From positions 62,001-126,000 of the forward strand of contig NZ_JAHZAX010000009.1 of the NCBI RefSeq assembly GCF_019423705.1: a stretch of DNA of 64,000 nucleotides, given 5' to 3'. Numbering within the stretch: the first letter of the stretch is position 1; each line of letters begins with the position of its first letter. Below, piece by piece: positions 59,903-64,000 of this stretch. Source of the stretch: Ruminococcus sp. GTDB taxonomy: Bacteria > Bacillota > Clostridia > Oscillospirales > Ruminococcaceae. The notes beneath the pieces are model-generated. The model made no database searches, was not told where the DNA came from, and saw nothing but the letters and a program-made list of their open reading frames with translations. The position numbers were made by a program, and so were the translations under genes.

Positions 59903-59984
59903 TGCAATCAAACGCCCTGCTCATTCGTGTTATAGATGAAAGGTCTTTCAACAAAGTTGGTAGCTATGTCGCTCATTAAGCAAA

Positions 59985-60047
59985 AGTAACGTTATCGGAC
60001 ACAAGAGTACAGCGGTGCACAAATATAGAGTAGCGAGGTAAAAAAAG
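59985..60047 (+). repeat. Repeat copy A: putative ECF promoter and ribosome site
   Basis: AGTAACGTTATCGG ... GTACAGC ... ATAGAGTAGCGAGGT, repeated at 62183-62246 at roughly three-quarters identity. It ends one base before the sigma factor ATG and supplies its GAGGT ribosome site. AAC followed 16 bp later by GTAC is compatible with an ECF promoter. Confidence 0.6.
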
Positions 60048-60048
60048 A

Positions 60049-60558
60049 ATGAACATAGATTATGTCGTTGATAGGTTTGCGGACGATATCTACCGTGCGG
60101 CGCTGTCCTGCACGGGGAACGTGTGCGAAGCCGAGGATGTAACCAGCGAGGTGCTGATAAAATATTTCACTAAGCAGCAGGAGCTTTCCTTTAGCGACGA
60201 CGAGCATTTGAAAGCTTGGCTGCTGCGAACGGCTATCAATCTTTCAAAAGATCTGATACGATCGGCAGGCCGACGACTTCGCAGCGACGATAACTCGGCT
60301 TCGCTCAGCAAGGATTTTTCAGCCCCCGATATGCAGATAGATGTGCAAAACGCTATGAACGGGCTGGACGAAAAATATAAGACCGTGCTCTATCTTTTCT
60401 ATTTTCAGGGCTATAAGGCTGAGGAGATCGCACATATCCTCGGCACGAAAAAGGGTACGGTTACTTCACGGCTTAAAAGAGCAAGAGAAAAATTGAAGCT
60501 GTCGCTTTCGGATTACGACAGCCAAAAAGCAGACAAAGAAAAGGAGATGAGCGTATGA
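60049..60558 (+). CDS. ECF-type RNA polymerase sigma factor
   Basis: A 169-residue sigma-70 family protein. Region 2 (about 5-75) reads VVDRFADDIYRAALSCTGN ... AEDVTSEVLIKYF with WLLRTAINLSKDLIRS. Region 4 (about 105-155) reads LDEKYKTVLYLFYFQGYKAEEIAHILGTKKGTVTSRLKRAREKL. There is no region 1.1 or 3, as in ECF factors. The following gene overlaps by four bases (ATGA) and encodes its probable membrane anti-sigma partner. Confidence 0.95.
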   Translation: MNIDYVVDRFADDIYRAALSCTGNVCEAEDVTSEVLIKYFTKQQELSFSDDEHLKAWLLRTAINLSKDLIRSAGRRLRSDDNSASLSKDFSAPDMQIDVQNAMNGLDEKYKTVLYLFYFQGYKAEEIAHILGTKKGTVTSRLKRAREKLKLSLSDYDSQKADKEKEMSV

Positions 60559-62099
60559 ACGAGAATGATATAAAAAAATATTTCGCAGCTGCAAGCCTTT
60601 CGGACGAAAAAAAAGCTCAGCTAAAAGAAACGCTCAGACAGCGTTTTCCACAGCAAAGCGGTGATATAAAAGCCGCCGAGACCAAGGCTCAGCCGACTGA
60701 CAATAAGCCTGCGAGGATATCCCACCACAAGGCGGCAAGCATTGTTGCGGCAGCTGCAGCGGTGGTGCTGGTGGTATCGGGCGGCGTGTTTATGGCGCAG
60801 AACATTCACGACAATGAGCCGAATACAGGCACAAACACAAACGCAGTTTCAAACACCACGGCTGATAACGCCGATACCAACAAAACGGACGATCAAAAAT
60901 TCTTCTCGGCGGACTTCTTGAAGCTTGCCAAGACAGTTCTCGACTGCACTAAAACGACTGAGGATAAGCTTTGCATAATAACAGGCAGCCCAACCTCCTG
61001 CGATATCACCTATGACGGCGATTATGACAAAAACATTGAGGGCAAAGGACACAGCACAAGATATTATGTCGAACTTCTGGAACTGACTGACAGCGGACTT
61101 CCAAGCGTTGATTTTATGACGGCAGATAACAGCTATGAGCCATATTCGCTGGCCATTGATATCCTGTCGGAGATAAAATCGCTCGATAATGAAATGTTCA
61201 ACAGGGCGGTAAATTGCAGGATAGAATTGCACATTGAAAGCAGCAAAAGTCGCATAACCATATCGGACGGCGATAACGAGATTTCGCTGAAATACGGAAG
61301 CGATGAAAGCTTCACCACAGCGGCGGTGAATATGGCCGACCAGCTCAAATCCGATCTGCTGGATATCTATGACGAAAACGCCTTGCAAAGCCCCGATGAC
61401 GCCGTTTTCAGCTACTCCCCTGCCGATTATGATTATTACAGCGATATTATGAGCAGCAATGATATAACAGAATATGTAAAGTCAGACTATGCGCAAAATG
61501 GCCATACCACAGCCGAAAGCCTGACACTTTTGACCCTTAAAGCCATAAAAAACTCCGATCTAGCGTTCGATATGTCGGCGGATTATTTCACCGTTGATAT
61601 GCTCAGCGATAGCTTTACGCTGTATAATTATGACAACGGCGACAACTGGAATGTGTATACTTCCGCCCCGTTTTCAAACACTTATGCAGAGGCAAGCCCG
61701 TGGAAAACGGCGCAGTATATCTTTGAAAAGGCGCAGGCGCTCATGACGCAGTATAACACCGACGGCAAAAAGCTTCACTTTGATACTGTAAACTCACTTG
61801 ACCTTGCGAAGGAGCTTGCGCTGTCTAATGTGCCCGATATTGATAGTTCAGATAACGTCACGGCGCAGCTTTTTGCATATGAGCTTTGGCTCGATATGCT
61901 GTCACACGATAGAGAATACGGCGATCTTGACCTGTCGACCATTGATTTTTCGGTATACTTTGAAAAGGATAAGGACGGCAGCGCTTATGATGTGAAGCAG
62001 GTCGATGTCACGATCGAGGGAGATACGGTCTATTCATATACCACCGATGAGCACGACAGCGTTGAAACTTATGATGCAAAGGACAGCGCATTATCTTGA
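60555..62099 (+). CDS. Putative transmembrane anti-sigma factor
   Basis: A 514-residue protein with a 58-residue cytoplasmic part beginning MNENDIKKYFAAASLSDEKK, one membrane segment at about 60-80, a Thr/Asn-rich linker and a large extracytoplasmic domain (about 115-510) with no recognised motif. Topology and coupling to the sigma gene suggest an anti-sigma factor whose outer domain senses an envelope signal. It lacks a visible zinc-binding HxxxCxxC anti-sigma motif, so the assignment rests on context. Confidence 0.75.
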   Translation: MNENDIKKYFAAASLSDEKKAQLKETLRQRFPQQSGDIKAAETKAQPTDNKPARISHHKAASIVAAAAAVVLVVSGGVFMAQNIHDNEPNTGTNTNAVSNTTADNADTNKTDDQKFFSADFLKLAKTVLDCTKTTEDKLCIITGSPTSCDITYDGDYDKNIEGKGHSTRYYVELLELTDSGLPSVDFMTADNSYEPYSLAIDILSEIKSLDNEMFNRAVNCRIELHIESSKSRITISDGDNEISLKYGSDESFTTAAVNMADQLKSDLLDIYDENALQSPDDAVFSYSPADYDYYSDIMSSNDITEYVKSDYAQNGHTTAESLTLLTLKAIKNSDLAFDMSADYFTVDMLSDSFTLYNYDNGDNWNVYTSAPFSNTYAEASPWKTAQYIFEKAQALMTQYNTDGKKLHFDTVNSLDLAKELALSNVPDIDSSDNVTAQLFAYELWLDMLSHDREYGDLDLSTIDFSVYFEKDKDGSAYDVKQVDVTIEGDTVYSYTTDEHDSVETYDAKDSALS

Positions 62100-62107
62100 C
62101 AAAACAA

Positions 62108-62131
62108 CGGACGACCATAGGAGTCCCCTGC
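62108..62131 (+). repeat. Degenerate palindromic repeat, GGCGACC variant
   Basis: CGGACGACC then AGGAGTCCCCTGC: one arm is eroded and the end reads CCCCTGC. Confidence 0.55.
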
Positions 62132-62140
62132 ATTTAATAT

Positions 62141-62167
62141 GTAGGGGACGGCGTCCTCGACGTCCCA
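62141..62167 (-). repeat. Short palindromic repeat, GGGACG type
   Basis: GTAGGGGACGGCGTC ... GACGTCCCA, the most complete copy of this type in the window. Confidence 0.88.
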
Positions 62168-62182
62168 TTGCTCGACAAGTGC

Positions 62183-62246
62183 AGTAACGTTATCGGGCGA
62201 CTAACGTACAGCTATTAACAAACATAGAGTAGCGAGGTTGAAAAAG
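62183..62246 (+). repeat. Repeat copy B: putative orphan ECF promoter
   Basis: Second copy of the 59985-60047 segment. AAC, 16 bp, CGTA fits an ECF promoter better than copy A does. No open frame follows; the sequence runs into a terminator hairpin at 62258-62296 after about 50 bp. Confidence 0.55.
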
Positions 62247-62257
62247 CGAATTAAAAA

Positions 62258-62296
62258 GAAAAAAGACGACTTACGTTTGCAAGTCGTCTTTTCTTT
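62258..62296. terminator. Terminator of ilvC, usable from both sides
   Basis: AAAAGACGACTT ... AAGTCGTCTTTT around CGTTTGC, with T-runs on both strands. Confidence 0.88.
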
Positions 62297-62320
62297 ATGC
62301 AATAATATTAATTCTGCAAA

Positions 62321-63346
62321 TTAGTTGTTGATGAGTTTCTCGTCATCGTTGTTCCAGCTGTAAAGCTTTCTGATCTCCTTACCAACCTTCTCAGATGGGT
62401 GCTCAGCGTGAAGCTTTCTCATAGCCTTGAAGTGAACCTGTGAACCAGCGTCGGACATATCGAGGAGGAAGTCCTTAGCGAATGTACCGTCCTGAATGTC
62501 AGCAAGTACCTTCTTCATAGCCTTCTTTGTATCCTCTGTAACGATCTTTGGTCCTGTGATGTAATCGCCATACTCAGCTGTGTTGGAGATAGAATATCTC
62601 ATACCCTCGAAGCCTGACTGATAGATAAGGTCAACGATGAGCTTCATCTCGTGGATACACTCAAAGTATGCGTTTCTTGGGTCATAACCAGCTTCGCAAA
62701 GTGTCTCGAAACCTGCCTGCATAAGTGCGCAAACACCGCCGCAAAGAACTGCCTGCTCACCGAAGAGGTCTGTCTCAGTCTCTGTTCTGAATGTTGTCTC
62801 AAGAACACCAGCTCTTGCGCCGCCGATACCAAGTGCATATGCAAGACCGATATCCTGTGCGTTGCCTGTTGCGTCCTGCTCAACTGCGATAAGGCAAGGT
62901 GTACCCTTACCAGCCTGGTACTCAGAACGTACTGTGTGACCAGGAGCCTTAGGAGCGATCATAATAACGTTAACATTCTTAGGCGGTACGATACAACCAA
63001 AGTGAATGTTGAAACCGTGTGCGAATGCAAGAGTCTTACCTTCTGTGAGGTATGGCTCGATAGACTTCTTATAAAGCGCAGCCTGCTTCTCATCTGGGAT
63101 AAGGATCATAATGATATCAGATGTCTTTGCAGCGTCCTCAGTTGTCATAACTGTGAGACCCTGCTGCTCAGCCTTTGCCCAGCTCTTAGAACCTTCATAA
63201 AGACCTACTACTACGTCAACGCCGCTCTCCTTGAGGTTGAGTGCGTGAGCGTGACCCTGTGAACCGTAACCGATAATGGCAACTCTCTTACCCTTGAGTA
63301 CATTAATGTCGCAATCCTGCTGATAGAAAATTCTTGCCTGTGCCAT
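62321..63346 (-). CDS. ilvC: Ketol-acid reductoisomerase
   Basis: Second common step of branched-chain amino acid synthesis: isomerises and reduces acetolactate with NADPH. The 341-residue class I enzyme has the nucleotide loop IIGYGSQGHAHALNL, MIAPKAPGHTVRSEY, TETETDLFGEQAVLCGG with magnesium ligands, and ISNTAEYGD. ATG 63346 follows GGAGGAATT; the longer frame is not supported. It lies 67 bp after ilvN, as in most ilvBNC clusters; ilvB is presumably beyond the window. Confidence 0.98.
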   Translation of the reverse strand: MAQARIFYQQDCDINVLKGKRVAIIGYGSQGHAHALNLKESGVDVVVGLYEGSKSWAKAEQQGLTVMTTEDAAKTSDIIMILIPDEKQAALYKKSIEPYLTEGKTLAFAHGFNIHFGCIVPPKNVNVIMIAPKAPGHTVRSEYQAGKGTPCLIAVEQDATGNAQDIGLAYALGIGGARAGVLETTFRTETETDLFGEQAVLCGGVCALMQAGFETLCEAGYDPRNAYFECIHEMKLIVDLIYQSGFEGMRYSISNTAEYGDYITGPKIVTEDTKKAMKKVLADIQDGTFAKDFLLDMSDAGSQVHFKAMRKLHAEHPSEKVGKEIRKLYSWNNDDEKLINN

Positions 63347-63413
63347 TGTTAATTCCTCCAAATTTAGAAATTTTAAATGTATTTTATGTAGCCTCACGGC
63401 TATATAATCAAAA

Positions 63414-63911
63414 TTATTTCTTTGCGTTGAATGTATCTGAACCCTTCTCGATGGCGATCGTTCCCGTTCTTACCATCTCGATTATTCCATAAGGCTCGAT
63501 AACTTCTTCAAATCTGCAAAGGTGTGCATAAGTGTCACAAAGCTCAAGCGTCATAGTGCTGAGGGTGATGTCCATAACCTTTGCGCCTGTTACTTCGGCG
63601 ATAGTCATAACCTCGCTTCTCTTGTCCGCCTGCACCGCAATCTTGACGATCATAAGCTCTCTTGCAAGATACTCGTCTCTGCCAAAGGTCTTGACCTTGA
63701 TAACTTCGATAAGCTTGTTGAGCTGCTTTTCGATCTGCTCTACTGTATGCTCGTCGCCGTCGGCAACTATCGTTATTCTTGATACGGCAGGGTCGTGCGT
63801 CGGGCCTACCGCAAGGCTTTCGATATTAAAGCCTCTTCTTGAAAACAGTCCCGATATTCTCGAAAGAACACCGCTGTGATTTTCCACAAGAACTGAAATT
63901 GTATGCTTCAT
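63414..63911 (-). CDS. ilvN: Acetolactate synthase small (regulatory) subunit
   Basis: Regulatory subunit of acetohydroxyacid synthase that confers valine feedback. The 165-residue protein has an N-terminal ACT domain (HTISVLVENHSGVLSRISGLFSRRGFNIESLAVG), the linker EQIEKQLNKLIEVIKV, and the ALS_ss C-terminal domain (ELMIVKIAVQADKRSEVMTIAEVTGAKVMDI). GGAGG precedes the ATG. Confidence 0.97.
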   Translation of the reverse strand: MKHTISVLVENHSGVLSRISGLFSRRGFNIESLAVGPTHDPAVSRITIVADGDEHTVEQIEKQLNKLIEVIKVKTFGRDEYLARELMIVKIAVQADKRSEVMTIAEVTGAKVMDITLSTMTLELCDTYAHLCRFEEVIEPYGIIEMVRTGTIAIEKGSDTFNAKK

Positions 63912-63927
63912 AAGCTAAACCTCCAAT

Positions 63928-63945
63928 AGGGAAACGTTTCCCTAC
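63928..63945 (+). repeat. Small palindrome related to the CCCTAC-ending repeats
   Basis: AGGGAAACGTTTCCCTAC, an exact 16-bp palindrome ending CCCTAC like the dispersed family, 17 bp upstream of ilvN. It might be a minimal family member or an operator. Confidence 0.5.
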
Positions 63946-64000
63946 AATTTTTTATTATACCAGTTATTTATTAAGATTTCTTGAACGCAAACGCTATATA

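Overview
The window reads as chromosome of a low-to-mid GC Gram-positive anaerobe of the Clostridia, most like a gut Ruminococcus-type Oscillospiraceae. The grounds are oxygen-sensitive enzymes (pyruvate formate-lyase, ferredoxin-coupled indolepyruvate oxidoreductase), T-box and TPP leaders, strong AGGAG ribosome sites, TTGACA-17-TATAAT promoters, a SpoIID-like protein and NPxTG/KKRK-type wall anchors. The genus is inference. No prophage, IS transposase, CRISPR array or rRNA operon was seen.

1-11.5 kb (mostly minus strand). Anaerobic pyruvate metabolism comes first: pflA (cut by the window edge), a pyruvate formate-lyase split into a catalytic protein and a separate 83-residue glycyl-radical protein with a small radical-less homologue between them, then pyruvate kinase. 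A thiamin block follows: a TPP riboswitch/attenuator in front of thiD-thiC, then thiW-thiM-GNAT-thiE. 11.6-14.6 kb (+): a DUF5685-like protein, a J-domain protein and two membrane proteins. 14.6-20.6 kb: two tRNA clusters (Gly-Arg-His; Gln-Gln and Gln), a leucine-rich repeat protein, an NlpC/P60 hydrolase, a beta-lactamase-fold hydrolase and mscL.

20.7-36.3 kb (minus): T-box(Cys)-cysE-cysS-cyclophilin; rimO-pgsA; recA-recX with a lipoprotein; yqhQ-prmC; a lipoprotein, response regulator and histidine kinase unit; citrate synthase. 36.5-46.5 kb: a SpoIID-like protein, a cupin, two mosaic near-twin surface proteins, queH, a DUF3343/cysteine-desulfurase-like pair and a 744-residue wall-repeat protein.

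46.5-64 kb: ispF, pheA, small metabolic genes, tcdA, a 56-residue ferredoxin missed by length cut-offs, and iorA-iorB-HD-paaK-ACT for aryl-pyruvate/aryl-acetyl-CoA chemistry. Then galK, an EAL-domain gene broken by an in-frame TAG, trmB, an ECF sigma factor with its membrane partner, and ilvN-ilvC.

A notable layer outside the genes is a family of short palindromic repeats in at least 15 intergenic sites. They have two interchangeable hairpin types that end in the same CCCCTAC, sometimes with a second hairpin nested inside, and twice as heads of a 130-bp body that flanks the pfl locus in inverted orientation. The points most worth pursuing are the split PFL with its radical-less homologue, this modular repeat family, the mosaic surface-protein pair, and the repeated putative ECF promoter around the sigma cassette.
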